Shown here: one piece after another, positions 53,672 through 63,032 of the stretch
Position numbering within the stretch: the stretch's first letter is position 1
Layout: each line of letters begins with the position of its first letter
Assembly: GCF_004341205.1 (NCBI RefSeq)
Contig: NZ_SLUL01000006.1
Span: 143,374-207,373, forward strand
Direction: 5' to 3'
DNA from: Thermolongibacillus altinsuensis
Lineage (GTDB): Bacteria > Bacillota > Bacilli > Bacillales > Anoxybacillaceae
DNA: 64,000 nt
Notes under the pieces: generated by a model
Database searches by the model: none
What the model saw: the letters and a program-made list of their open reading frames with translations, nothing else
What the model was told of the DNA's origin: nothing
Program-made: the position numbers and the translations under genes

Positions 53672-56020
53672 CTAGTCAACGCTCATTTCCAGCTCCTCAA
53701 TACGTTTTTCAACGTATTTTTGATCTTTTTGAGCATGGAATGTCTCTGCTTTTTCGACGATGGCAATCGTATTGTATTCTGGAATTTGGGCGTATGCTTC
53801 ATAAACGCCTTTTGGAATTAGCACATTTCCTTCCGGCCAATACACCGCGATGTTTCCTTGTTTCACATCCTCAAACTTTGCACGGCCTTGCATCATTCCA
53901 TGACAGTTGTAAGCAACGATGGACTCTCCTTCACGAATGCCGAATTTCGCTGCATCATCTCGGTTCATTAAAATATGATAGCGCTCTGCTGCATTAAACG
54001 GATCTTTGTCGCTGTAAATCATCGAATTAAATTGCTTCCCGCGCCTGGTCGTCACAAAAAATTGTCCTTCCGCTTTTCGCAGCTCCGGCAATTCAATCGG
54101 TATGAAATGGCCTCGTCCGTCCGCTGTCGGACATACACCGTCTTCACATAACCATGCACCGCCCCATTGGAAGACGTCGCCTTTTTTCTTTAAATGCTGG
54201 ATTCCGTCGTAGTTTGGATTCGCCACGGCAATCTCGTCGCGAATTTCTTGGGCATTATGAAAATGAATCAAATGTTTCACTTCCGGTTTGATGCGCGAAG
54301 CAAGATCGATATAAATTTCCCATTCCGCCCGTGCTTCTTCGATTCGCGGCCCTTCAATTTCCGGACTGAAATACACCATTCGCTCCGTGCTTGTCGATGT
54401 GCCGCCGCCCGGCTGTTCATAGCGCGTCATGGCCGGTAAGATGATCACTTCTTCTTTGGCGTCCAATAATGTCGATGTATTAAAAATAATATCTTGATGA
54501 ACGCGCAATTCCGCGTTTTCTAGCGCTTTTCGGATAAAATCTGGATTCGGCATCGTTTCTAAGAAATTACCGCCGCTCGTATATAACACTCTTACTTTTC
54601 GTTCGTGACCATTAGGAAGCAAAATGTTTTCTAGCGTTTGTCCGATCGTATCCCCCTGCCAACGTGGAATCGGAAATCCCCAAATTTTTTCGATGCGCTC
54701 GATATTTTCTTCATCAAATTCACCGCCCGGCAACACGAATGGGTCCGCCCCCATTTCTCCGGATCCTTGAACACCGCTGTGACCGCGAATCGGCATAAGC
54801 CCACAATGAGCACGTCCGATAAAACCGCGAAGCATCGCAAGGTTCGACACTTGCGAAACATTGTCCGTCCCGAAACGGTGCTGAGTAAGCCCCATGCTCC
54901 AAACAAACACTCCTGATTTGGCCTCAGCCAATAATTTTGCAAACTCATACATTCGCTCTTTAGAAAGACCAGAAGATTTCTCTAACGTTTCCCAATCGTA
55001 CTTTGCAACATGCGCCTTTAATTCCTCTATTCCATTCGTATGTTCCTGGACAAACTGCCAATCGATGGCTGACCCCGGATTTTTTTCTTCCATTTCAAAC
55101 CAATGCTTCATGATCCCATTCATAAAGGCGATATCACCACCGATATTGACTTGATAAAAATCATCGGCTATTTTTGTCCCGAACAACGCGCTTTCCCAAA
55201 TCGATGGAATCCAATATTTCTCCATTGCCGGTTCTCGGTATGGATTGATGACAATAACCTTCGTACCCGCTTTTTTTGCCGCATACATGTATTTCGTTGA
55301 TACCGGCTGATTGTTCGCCGCAACAGAACCCCAGAAAACAAGGATGTCCGTTCCAATCCAATCTTTATAACTGCAGCTCGATGCACCGATTCCAAGCGAA
55401 CGCTTCAACGCCGTTTTGCTTGGTGAATGACAAATGCGTGATGCGTTGTCAATATTGTTTGTTCCTAAAAACCGCGCCACTTTTGCCGCTGTGTAATACA
55501 CTTCATTCGTAATGCCGCGCGCCGTTAAATAAAAAGCCAACTGTTTCGGATGAATGCTCTTTATTTTCAAAGCAATACGATTTAACGCCTCATCCCAACT
55601 AATTCTTGTAAACTTTCTTTCTCCCGGTTTTCTTGAAAGCGGATATGGAATTCGCCCTAATTTTCTTAGTTCCGTACTATTGAATTCTCTTAGTTTATCA
55701 ACATCTTCTAACCACTTCGGATCCATAGCAGGCATTGTATTCAATCGAAGCACATTTAAACGCGTCGTGCAAAGATGCGGACCAGTCAACGTTTGATCGC
55801 GTAATCCGGAAACTCCGAGAGCGCAACCGTCACATACTCCTTGCGTCAAGATGCGATACGCATAAGAAAGCTGATCTTTATTTTCCCAGACGACTTTTAA
55901 TGTATCGCGAACATGATGAGGTTTTACCTTTCCTACCCCCATCGGCATAAAACTTGCCCAAAGAGAAGGTTTTGGGCTTTTGTCCAATTTCATTGGTCCA
56001 GTATGTTTCGTTTCCCCCAT
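53672..56020 (-). CDS. FdhF/YdeP-type molybdopterin oxidoreductase
   Basis: The 782-residue enzyme has an N-terminal Cys segment (GVCDGCALGVSGL), the molybdopterin-binding core (RISWDEALNRIA, ICHSPSKTALKRSLG, FWGSVAANNQPVSTKY, INPYREPAMEKYW) and a C-terminal dinucleotide-binding domain (FFVTTRRGKQFNSM, RYHILMNRDDAAKFGIREGE). This is the YdeP branch of formate-dehydrogenase-like proteins; substrate and partner are not established. ATG 56020 follows GAGGAG. It diverges from fdhD, whose product transfers sulfur to the cofactor of such enzymes. Confidence 0.88.
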   Translation of the reverse strand: MGETKHTGPMKLDKSPKPSLWASFMPMGVGKVKPHHVRDTLKVVWENKDQLSYAYRILTQGVCDGCALGVSGLRDQTLTGPHLCTTRLNVLRLNTMPAMDPKWLEDVDKLREFNSTELRKLGRIPYPLSRKPGERKFTRISWDEALNRIALKIKSIHPKQLAFYLTARGITNEVYYTAAKVARFLGTNNIDNASRICHSPSKTALKRSLGIGASSCSYKDWIGTDILVFWGSVAANNQPVSTKYMYAAKKAGTKVIVINPYREPAMEKYWIPSIWESALFGTKIADDFYQVNIGGDIAFMNGIMKHWFEMEEKNPGSAIDWQFVQEHTNGIEELKAHVAKYDWETLEKSSGLSKERMYEFAKLLAEAKSGVFVWSMGLTQHRFGTDNVSQVSNLAMLRGFIGRAHCGLMPIRGHSGVQGSGEMGADPFVLPGGEFDEENIERIEKIWGFPIPRWQGDTIGQTLENILLPNGHERKVRVLYTSGGNFLETMPNPDFIRKALENAELRVHQDIIFNTSTLLDAKEEVIILPAMTRYEQPGGGTSTSTERMVYFSPEIEGPRIEEARAEWEIYIDLASRIKPEVKHLIHFHNAQEIRDEIAVANPNYDGIQHLKKKGDVFQWGGAWLCEDGVCPTADGRGHFIPIELPELRKAEGQFFVTTRRGKQFNSMIYSDKDPFNAAERYHILMNRDDAAKFGIREGESIVAYNCHGMMQGRAKFEDVKQGNIAVYWPEGNVLIPKGVYEAYAQIPEYNTIAIVEKAETFHAQKDQKYVEKRIEELEMSVD

Positions 56021-56150
56021 GGTTAACACTCCTCAAAAACAAAATATACACAATTTTAAAAACATTTTTACTATTTTTATAGTATGATTGTACCACAAAA
56101 ACATAATTTTTAACTCTGAATGGTTTACTTGATGCAAAGAAGGTGAAAGA

Positions 56151-56960
56151 ATGGAGAAGAAAATAACTGTAAAAAAGAGTATATTGAAATTTACCGACGC
56201 TTCATTCATCCATGAGGAAGACGAAATTGTTGCCGAATTTCCGCTAACGCTAGTTGTAAACGGTGAAGAATTCGCAACCATGGTTTGCTCGCCCGATCAT
56301 CTAGACGAATTAGTCATTGGGTTTCTTGCTTCTGAAGGTCTGATCCGTTTTAAAAGCGATATAAAAAATCTGTCTATTGATGAAAGCCGCGGATTTGCCT
56401 ATGTCGATTTGCATGCAAAACAGCCCATCAACCAGCAATATTTCTCTAAACGGTTTATCGGCTCGTGTTGCGGGAAAAGCAGGCAATTTTATTTACACAA
56501 TGATGTAAAAACAGCTAAAACGGCGATCACGAACATCAACATAAGCGTAAAGCAGTGCTTTCATCTCATGAAAAACATGCAAAACGGAAGCATCATCTTT
56601 CAGAAAACAGGCGGGGTTCATAACGCGGCGATTTGCAGTAATTCCGAAATCATTGTAGCAAGGTCTGACATTGGAAGGCATAACGCTCTAGATAAACTTT
56701 ACGGATATTGTTTGCTTCAACAAATTCCCGTTCGTGATAAAATGATTGCTTTCAGCGGCCGAGTTTCTTCTGAAGTGTTGCTAAAAGTATCAAAAATCGG
56801 CGTTGGCATTTTATTATCCAAATCCGCTCCTACCGATTTAGCATTACAGTTAGCGGAAGATTTAAATATAACGGTCGTCGGCTTTATTCGCGGAAATAAG
56901 TTAAACGTATACACTCATCCAGAACGCATCTTAGAAGCAGATCAACCAAACTATATATGA
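56151..56960 (+). CDS. fdhD: Formate dehydrogenase accessory sulfurtransferase FdhD
   Basis: The 269-residue protein has GEEFATMVCSPDHLDELVIGFLASEGLI (read in two parts), the Cys pair in RFIGSCCGKSRQFY, TGGVHNAAICSN, the RSDIGRHNALDKLYGY motif and FSGRVSSEVLLKVSKIGVGIL. FdhD moves a sulfur to the bis-MGD cofactor of formate-dehydrogenase-type enzymes, which fits the divergent FdhF/YdeP gene. Its stop TGA lies inside repeat copy 4: the last codons (TAT ATA TGA) match the repeat end, so the insertion defines the C-terminus. Confidence 0.92.
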   Translation: MEKKITVKKSILKFTDASFIHEEDEIVAEFPLTLVVNGEEFATMVCSPDHLDELVIGFLASEGLIRFKSDIKNLSIDESRGFAYVDLHAKQPINQQYFSKRFIGSCCGKSRQFYLHNDVKTAKTAITNINISVKQCFHLMKNMQNGSIIFQKTGGVHNAAICSNSEIIVARSDIGRHNALDKLYGYCLLQQIPVRDKMIAFSGRVSSEVLLKVSKIGVGILLSKSAPTDLALQLAEDLNITVVGFIRGNKLNVYTHPERILEADQPNYI

Positions 56961-57096
56961 TAAGTTTAATTTTTCGACATAAACAAGCTTTTCTGCCACT
57001 TCTCCGAACGAAAACGCCATCAGACAAATGAATTTGTCTGTCATGCGTTTTACGTTCGGAATCAGCATGCTTCTAGCATGCCAGGGCGGCAAGAGA
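56952..57096 (-). repeat. Cloverleaf-forming repeat, copy 4 (inverted, truncated)
   Basis: On the minus strand this is about the last 145 bp of the repeat: half of the first hairpin (CTTGCCGCC), hairpins two and three, the GTGGCAGAAAAGC arm and the terminal end. The first third, including the partner arms of both closing stems, is absent beyond about 57096. Its outer end overlaps the fdhD stop. Confidence 0.85.
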
Positions 57097-57155
57097 CTTG
57101 ATTTTAAAATTCTCCATCTTCGCTCATAAGAGGTGGAGACTTTTCAAAAAATGTT

Positions 57156-57187
57156 AAAACGGCAGCGATTTCACTGCCGTTTTTTGG
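57156..57187. terminator. Bidirectional terminator between fdhD and cvfC
   Basis: AAAACGGCAG/CTGCCGTTTT stem with U-rich ends on both strands. Confidence 0.85.
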
Positions 57188-57216
57188 TTTTATCGTAACA
57201 ACTATTTTGTTCTTGA

Positions 57217-58356
57217 TCATTCACTGCCATTTCCTTTTCTTCTGCTTTCCGTCATTTGCTTCCACACAGATCCTTTTGCCTCTTCGCCGCCTTCAATACG
57301 TTCAATCGCCATTTTTACTTGCATGCTTACTTCAAATTCCGGGTCATTTTCTGCCGCTTTTAAAGCTGGAAGAGCTGATTCATCACCAACTTCGTATAAA
57401 AACATGGCCGCGCGCCAGCGGACCAATTTGCTTGGGTCTTTTAACGCCTCAATCATGACTGGCATCGCTTCAGGATCGCCAATATCAGATAGACAGTCTC
57501 CAGCTGTACGGCGCACGGAGACCGCTTTATCTTTCAGCGCTTCATAAAGATATGGGAGCACTTTTTTGCCGCCAATTATTCCTAAATAAGCAGTGGCAAG
57601 GCGGCGAATCGCCACTTTTTCGTCTTTTAAAGCCTTTGCCAACACCGGCAAATCTTCTTCGGTTGGTTCTGCCATTTGTTCTAAAGCCGCATAGCGTTTT
57701 GTCCAATCTGGGTCATCAAGCATTTCTTCCGTTACTTTATAGCTCACTCGTTTTTGCGTTTTCGCTTGCTCGCCGCTTTTAAACATTTGTACCATCCGCT
57801 CTAACCGTTCAGGCGGATAAGCAGCAGACAGTTCTTCAACGATTTCTGCACCGATTTCTTCAAATGTGCCATAACGCACCCCTTTTTCGACCCATTTTCG
57901 CTCAACGACAATATTTCCGGCATGTTTCTGAGCTTCTAAAACCGCATCCATAAATGGCTTCGGCAAGCCGACTCGTCTTTCTTCTTGACCGTCGGTTAAC
58001 TTCACCTGCATCGGTAATCCGTAAAGCATTTGAACGTAGACTTTCACTTCGCCAAAATGTTCGTTGCGCACTTGTTTATGTTCTTGAATGTGATCAACAT
58101 CTTCACCAAACACTTCACGCACTTTTGTTAAAATCTCTTTCCAATCATATTTTGGATTTCGTTCAACCGCTAAAAAATCGGCAACATGGTAAATGCCTTT
58201 GACTCCTTCAATTTTCATTAATTGTTGAATGATTGAAGGCGCATTCGCCACATTGTCCGGCTTATAGTTATGGCTTGTTCCAAACGGAAGTTCTTCATCT
58301 AATAGAACCTTCATTGTATTTGGACTTGGCGTTGGTTCAATGGATTTAATGTTCAT
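57217..58356 (-). CDS. Conserved virulence factor C (CvfC/YpgR-like), NifU-N plus HEAT repeats
   Basis: The 379-residue protein starts with a Nfu/NifU N-terminal-like domain (IKSIEPTPSPNTMKVLLDE to IYHVADFLAVERNPKYDW, about residues 3-75). A middle region follows, then HEAT-like repeats in the C-terminal third (DEKVAIRRLATAYLGIIGG, DKAVSVRRTAGDCLSDIGD, DPSKLVRWRAAMFLYEVGD). This arrangement matches CvfC/YpgR. The biochemical role is unknown; the name derives from staphylococcal virulence screens. It probably shares a transcript with the ABC-F gene 20 bp upstream. Confidence 0.87.
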   Translation of the reverse strand: MNIKSIEPTPSPNTMKVLLDEELPFGTSHNYKPDNVANAPSIIQQLMKIEGVKGIYHVADFLAVERNPKYDWKEILTKVREVFGEDVDHIQEHKQVRNEHFGEVKVYVQMLYGLPMQVKLTDGQEERRVGLPKPFMDAVLEAQKHAGNIVVERKWVEKGVRYGTFEEIGAEIVEELSAAYPPERLERMVQMFKSGEQAKTQKRVSYKVTEEMLDDPDWTKRYAALEQMAEPTEEDLPVLAKALKDEKVAIRRLATAYLGIIGGKKVLPYLYEALKDKAVSVRRTAGDCLSDIGDPEAMPVMIEALKDPSKLVRWRAAMFLYEVGDESALPALKAAENDPEFEVSMQVKMAIERIEGGEEAKGSVWKQMTESRRKGNGSE

Positions 58357-58376
58357 TACCCATCCCCCTCATTCAT

Positions 58377-60281
58377 TTATGACTGCAATGATTCCACTAA
58401 TTCAGAAAGCTCCGCCCAGCGTTCAAGCAGCGCATCGAGCTCTGCGCTTAATTGTTCATGTTCGGACGCTAATGCCTGCACCTTTTCATAGTCGCTCGCT
58501 GATTGTTCCATTTCCAACGTAATTTCTTGCAATTTCGCCTCTAATGCAGCGATTTTGTCCTCGATTTCTTCCCATTCTTTCTGTTCTTTATAGCTTAGGC
58601 GTCGCTTGGCAGGTTTCGCTTTCTGCGCTTGTTCTTTTGCTGGGATCGGCTTTGATTCTGCGTTCTCCGCTTTTTTCTTAAGCTGCTCCTCTAAATAATC
58701 GGAGTACTCTCCAAAATATTTTTCCACCTTCCCGTTTCCTTGAAAGATGAGCAATTGTTCTGCTACTTTATCCAAAAAGTAACGGTCGTGAGAAACGGTG
58801 ATGACCACGCCTGGAAATGTCTCTAAATAGTCTTCAAGAACCGTCAATGTTTGTGTATCCAAATCGTTCGTCGGTTCGTCAAGAAGCAACACGTTTGGTT
58901 CTGTCATTAAGATTCGCAACAAATACAACCGGCGTTTCTCACCGCCTGACAACTTGCGAATGGGCGTTCCGTGCGTATTCATCGGGAACAAGAAACGTTC
59001 CAGCATTTGCGCCGCCGAAATCGTTTTTCCATCGGTCGTATGAATGACTTCCCCGGCCTCGCGAATGTATTCAATCATTCGTTTATTTTCATCCATATCG
59101 ACATTTTCTTGCGTGTAATACGCAATTTTCACCGTTTGCCCGATTTCGATTTCCCCCGCATCAGGCTGGATTCGGCCAGCAAGCAAATTCAACAACGTCG
59201 ATTTACCGCTTCCGTTCGGCCCGACAATGCCGATGCGGTCTCCTGGTTTTACGAGGAAGCTAAAATCGTCTAAAATAACTTGGTTGCCGAATGCTTTGCT
59301 TACCTGTTTTAACTCTAACACTTTCTTGCCAAGACGGCTGCCGCTTAACGAAATATCGAGACTGCTCTTTTGTTCAATTCCAAGCGACTGCTCCAGCTGT
59401 TCGAATCGTTGGATGCGGGCCTTTTGTTTCGTGGTCCGCGCTTTTGCTCCGCGGCGAATCCATGCTAATTCCCGGCGGTATAAATTTTGCCGTTTGGCTT
59501 CTGCTGCAAGTTCCTGCTCCTCTCTCAGCGCTTTTGCTTCTAAAAATGCTGCGTAATTCCCCGGATAGCTGTAAAGTTTTCCGTTATCTAGCTCTAAAAT
59601 GCGGTTGGTTACACGATCTAAAAAGTAACGATCATGCGTGACAAGCAAAACGGCCCCGCTGTAACGAGCCAAATAATCTTCCAACCAGCGAATCGTTTCA
59701 TAATCGAGATGGTTCGTCGGCTCATCTAAGATAAGCAAATCAGGCGTTTCAATGAGCGCTTGCGCCAAAGCAACGCGGCGCTTTTGACCGCCGGAAAGCT
59801 CTCCGATCGTTTTTGTCATGTCATCAATGCCTAATTTCGTAAGAATCGCTTTGGCGTTGGAGCTTGCTTCCCATGCGTTCATCGCATCCATTTGCTGCTG
59901 GCAGCGAAAAAGGCGTTCTTGTAATTGATCATCAAGAGGATTTTTCTCAAGTCCCGCTAACACGGTTTCGTAATCACGCAATAAACGAATCAGCGGCGTA
60001 TCTCCGTGAAACACTTGTTCCAATACCGTTAAGTTTTCTTGAAAATCAGGCTGTTGCGGCAGATACCCGATTGAATAGTCTTTCGAATGTGTAATTTGTC
60101 CCGCATCGGAAAGCTCAACGCCTGCAATAATTTTCAGTAACGTTGATTTTCCTGTCCCATTCACGCCAATAATGCCGATGCGTTCCTGTTCTTTAATCGT
60201 GAACGAAATATCGCGAAATAACGTTTTTTCCGCATAACTTTTAGATAAATTTTCAACCGTTAACATCTTCATATGACTCAT
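58377..60281 (-). CDS. yfmR: ABC-F ATPase, YfmR/Uup type
   Basis: The 634-residue protein has two ABC domains without membrane helices. The first has GVNGTGKSTLLKI, ELSGGQKRRVALAQAL and LLILDEPTNHLDYETI; the second GPNGSGKSTLLNL, KLSGGEKRRLYLLRIL and VLLLDEPTNDLDTQT. A charged linker lies between (RRGAKARTTKQKARIQRFEQL), and a C-terminal coiled coil (about residues 540-634) is typical of Uup/YfmR. Such factors act at the ribosome E site to relieve stalling, including at proline-rich stretches. The start is ATG 60281 or in-frame ATG 60272. Confidence 0.88.
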   Translation of the reverse strand: MSHMKMLTVENLSKSYAEKTLFRDISFTIKEQERIGIIGVNGTGKSTLLKIIAGVELSDAGQITHSKDYSIGYLPQQPDFQENLTVLEQVFHGDTPLIRLLRDYETVLAGLEKNPLDDQLQERLFRCQQQMDAMNAWEASSNAKAILTKLGIDDMTKTIGELSGGQKRRVALAQALIETPDLLILDEPTNHLDYETIRWLEDYLARYSGAVLLVTHDRYFLDRVTNRILELDNGKLYSYPGNYAAFLEAKALREEQELAAEAKRQNLYRRELAWIRRGAKARTTKQKARIQRFEQLEQSLGIEQKSSLDISLSGSRLGKKVLELKQVSKAFGNQVILDDFSFLVKPGDRIGIVGPNGSGKSTLLNLLAGRIQPDAGEIEIGQTVKIAYYTQENVDMDENKRMIEYIREAGEVIHTTDGKTISAAQMLERFLFPMNTHGTPIRKLSGGEKRRLYLLRILMTEPNVLLLDEPTNDLDTQTLTVLEDYLETFPGVVITVSHDRYFLDKVAEQLLIFQGNGKVEKYFGEYSDYLEEQLKKKAENAESKPIPAKEQAQKAKPAKRRLSYKEQKEWEEIEDKIAALEAKLQEITLEMEQSASDYEKVQALASEHEQLSAELDALLERWAELSELVESLQS

Positions 60282-60422
60282 CCCACTCTTTATAAAATTG
60301 TTGCAAAAAATGTTTCATAAATTCATGGCGTTTGATCGCGATTTGTTTCGCACTTTCCGTATTCAACGTTCGATGTTTTTTATCGTTAACTATTGTAACA
60401 AAGGAGCATTTGGTTTGCCTAA

Positions 60423-60455
60423 CAAAAAACTGTCTCTCCCATCGGAAAGACAGCT
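60423..60455 (-). terminator. Terminator of glutathione peroxidase gene
   Basis: AGCTGTCT/AGACAG stem with TTTTTT on the minus strand. Confidence 0.85.
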
Positions 60456-60462
60456 TTTGTAT

Positions 60463-60945
60463 TTACGCATTTAATAGCTTTTCAATCTCCCCTTTTAAAT
60501 CGCTTGGTTTGGTTTGCGGGGCAAAGCGGCCGACAACGTTTCCGTTTTTATCAACTAAAAATTTGGTGAAATTCCATTTAATTATCTTTGTCCCAAAGAT
60601 TCCTAGCGCTTTTTCTGTCAAATAGACAAACAATGGATGCGCATGCTCGCCGTTTACATCAACTTTCGCAAACATCGGGAACGTGACCCCATAGTTCACT
60701 TGACAAAAGCTTTCGATTTCGCTTTCTGTGCCCGGTTCTTGTTGACCGAATTGATTGCAAGGGAAGCCAAGCACTTCAAAGCCCTTGTCTTTATATTCAT
60801 CATAAAGTTCTTGCAGTTCTTTATATTGCGGGGTAAAACCGCACTTGCTTGCGGTGTTGACGATTAACAATACTTTTCCTTTATAATCCGCCATTGACTT
60901 TTCTTCACCGCGAATCGTTTTAACCGTAAAGTCATAAATGCTCAT
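60463..60945 (-). CDS. Glutathione peroxidase-family thiol peroxidase (BsaA-like)
   Basis: The 160-residue thioredoxin-fold enzyme has the peroxidatic Cys in [24 protein letters not shown] with the conserved Gln and a further Cys, and [14 protein letters not shown] with the conserved Trp-Asn-Phe. It reduces hydroperoxides; bacterial Cys forms usually use thioredoxin rather than glutathione. AGGAGGA-like sequence precedes the ATG. It is a single-gene unit. Confidence 0.92.
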   Translation of the reverse strand: MSIYDFTVKTIRGEEKSMADYKGKVLLIVNTASKCGFTPQYKELQELYDEYKDKGFEVLGFPCNQFGQQEPGTESEIESFCQVNYGVTFPMFAKVDVNGEHAHPLFVYLTEKALGIFGTKIIKWNFTKFLVDKNGNVVGRFAPQTKPSDLKGEIEKLLNA

Positions 60946-61004
60946 CAGTCAATCCTCCTTTTGATCTATAAAAAATAAGCAAAACTTCTTTCATATAAAT
61001 ATAG

Positions 61005-62693
61005 TCAGAAAAGACCGATCGCATTTCCGTTTTCATCGACATCCATATGTAACGCCGCTGGTTTTTTCGGCAATCCCGGCATCGTCATCACATCACCGGT
61101 TAACGCGACAAGGAATCCCGCACCAATCGACGGTTTGAATTCACGTACTGTAATCGTAAAGTCCGTTGGTCTGCCAAGTTTCGTTGGGTCATCAGACAGA
61201 GAATATTGCGTTTTGGCCATGCAAATCGACAGCTTGTCCCATCCAAATACCGTAAATTGCTCGATTTGTTTTTTTGCCTTTTCAGAAAACTCTACATCTT
61301 TTGCTCCATAGACGATTTGCGCGATTTTACGAATTTTATCAGGAATGGATTCATTCACATCATATAAAGGAGCGTATGTATTGTTTCCATTCTCGATGGC
61401 CTCTAATACTTTTTCCGCTAATTCAATTCCGCCTTCTCCGCCTTTTTCCCATACTTCCGTTAACGCCACTGGATAACCGTGCTCCTCGCAAAACGCTTTT
61501 AACGCATTAATTTCATTTTCTGTATCGGTTATAAAACGATTAATCGCAACGACAAACGGTAAACCGAATGCTTGAATCGTTTCAATATGTTTCCGTAAAT
61601 TGTCCAAGCCCGCACGCAACGCCTCGACATTCTCTATATGTAATTCTTGTTTCGGAACGCCGCCGTGCATTTTTAACGCACGAATCGTTGCGACAATCAC
61701 AACCGCTTCCGGTTTAATTCCAGCGAAACGAGCCTTTATATTTAAAAACTTTTCCGCTCCTAAATCAGCTCCAAAACCTGCTTCGGTCACAACGTAATCA
61801 CCAAGCTTTTGCGCCATTTTTGTCGCAATCACGCTATTGCAACCGTGGGCAATATTCGCAAACGGACCACCGTGGATCAACGCAGGCGCATGCTCGACCG
61901 TCTGCACAAGATTCGGTTTTAACGCATCTTTTAACAGAAGCGTTAACGCTCCTTCAACGCCGAGATCAGCCACGGTAACAGGCTGTTTATCAACGTTATA
62001 CGCTACAACGATTTTTGCGAGTCGGCGTTTTAAATCTTGTAAATCCGTTGCCAAGCAGAAAATGGCCATAATCTCAGAAGCAACCGTAATATCAAAACCA
62101 TCCTCTCGCGGCACGCCTTGAACCGGTCCGCCTAAGCCTACGACGACGTGCCTTAACGCCCGATCGTTCAAATCGACAACGCGCTTCCAAACAATGCGGC
62201 GCGTATCAATGCGCAGTTCATTGCCGTGATGGATATGATTATCGATGAAAGCCGCTAATGCGTTATTCGCTGTTGTGATCGCGTGTAAATCGCCTGTAAA
62301 ATGAAGATTAATATCCTCCATCGGCAACACTTGCGAATAACCGCCGCCTGTCGCTCCCCCTTTTATTCCCATTGTCGGCCCAAGCGAAGGTTCGCGCATG
62401 GCAATGATTGCTTTTTTTCCAATTTTGCGCAACGCTTGTCCAAGCCCTACCGTTACCGTTGATTTCCCCTCTCCAGCAGGTGTCGGATTAATCGAAGTGA
62501 CTAAAATGACTTTTCCATCCGGCTTTGCTTCCAATCGTTTCATCAAATCGAGTGAAATTTTCGCTTTATAATGGCCATACGGCTCAAGTTCTTCTTCTAA
62601 AATGTCGAGCTCTTTTGCGATTTCTTGAATGCGCTTTAATTTTGTTTCTTGAGCAATTTCGATATCCGTCTTCATCTTTGTCATCGTAGCCAT
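61005..62693 (-). CDS. fhs: Formate-tetrahydrofolate ligase
   Basis: The 562-residue enzyme has the P-loop [63 protein letters not shown] and the C-terminal [15 protein letters not shown], all diagnostic of Fhs. It makes 10-formyl-tetrahydrofolate from formate, ATP and tetrahydrofolate, supplying purine and fMet synthesis. ATG 62693 lies 7 bp after GGGGG. A promoter is visible upstream. Confidence 0.95.
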   Translation of the reverse strand: MATMTKMKTDIEIAQETKLKRIQEIAKELDILEEELEPYGHYKAKISLDLMKRLEAKPDGKVILVTSINPTPAGEGKSTVTVGLGQALRKIGKKAIIAMREPSLGPTMGIKGGATGGGYSQVLPMEDINLHFTGDLHAITTANNALAAFIDNHIHHGNELRIDTRRIVWKRVVDLNDRALRHVVVGLGGPVQGVPREDGFDITVASEIMAIFCLATDLQDLKRRLAKIVVAYNVDKQPVTVADLGVEGALTLLLKDALKPNLVQTVEHAPALIHGGPFANIAHGCNSVIATKMAQKLGDYVVTEAGFGADLGAEKFLNIKARFAGIKPEAVVIVATIRALKMHGGVPKQELHIENVEALRAGLDNLRKHIETIQAFGLPFVVAINRFITDTENEINALKAFCEEHGYPVALTEVWEKGGEGGIELAEKVLEAIENGNNTYAPLYDVNESIPDKIRKIAQIVYGAKDVEFSEKAKKQIEQFTVFGWDKLSICMAKTQYSLSDDPTKLGRPTDFTITVREFKPSIGAGFLVALTGDVMTMPGLPKKPAALHMDVDENGNAIGLF

Positions 62694-62741
62694 CTTTCAT
62701 CCCCCAACATGAAAAAATCCAAAATTTCGCAACCCATGATT

Positions 62742-62769
62742 ATTTTATCACAATCATTTTCTTTCCCAA
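62742..62769 (-). promoter_or_regulatory. Probable fhs promoter
   Basis: On the minus strand TTGGGA (62764-62769), a 16-bp spacer and TAAAAT (62742-62747) lie about 50 bp before the fhs start. Confidence 0.5.
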
Positions 62770-62840
62770 TAAAAACATCCATGAGTAATTTTACTCCCCA
62801 CCCATGCATGAAAATCCATCATTCCTTCCCATAATGGATA

Positions 62841-63011
62841 TGAACGCAAACAGTTTTGAAAGACGTTCTCTTTAATGGTGGTTCGACCCTGTAATAAAAA
62901 CTGTTTGAGTCCATTTGGTGTTCCACCCATTGTCAGCCCTTTTCGTGCGAAAAGGTGACTACGAACAGAAAAATGCCTAACATACAAATGGACTCTCTGT
63001 TTGCGAATTCA
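62841..63011 (+). ncRNA. Structured leader of IS110 element, candidate bridge RNA
   Basis: The 171 nt just before the transposase are rich in nested pairing. Outer stem: TGAA+CGCAAACAG (62841-62853) with CTGTTTGCG+TTCA (62997-63011, AA bulge). Inner stem: GAGTCCATTTG (62907-62917) with CAAATGGACTC (62985-62995), 11 bp perfect. Between them lie small hairpins AAAGA/TCTTT and GGTG/CACC, and a longer GTCA-CCTTTTCG/CGAAAAGG-TGAC stem. IS110-group elements are known to express a bridge RNA of about this size from this position. The assignment is by position and structure only. Confidence 0.6.
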
Positions 63012-63032
63012 TCAATGGAAGGAGTAAGAATC

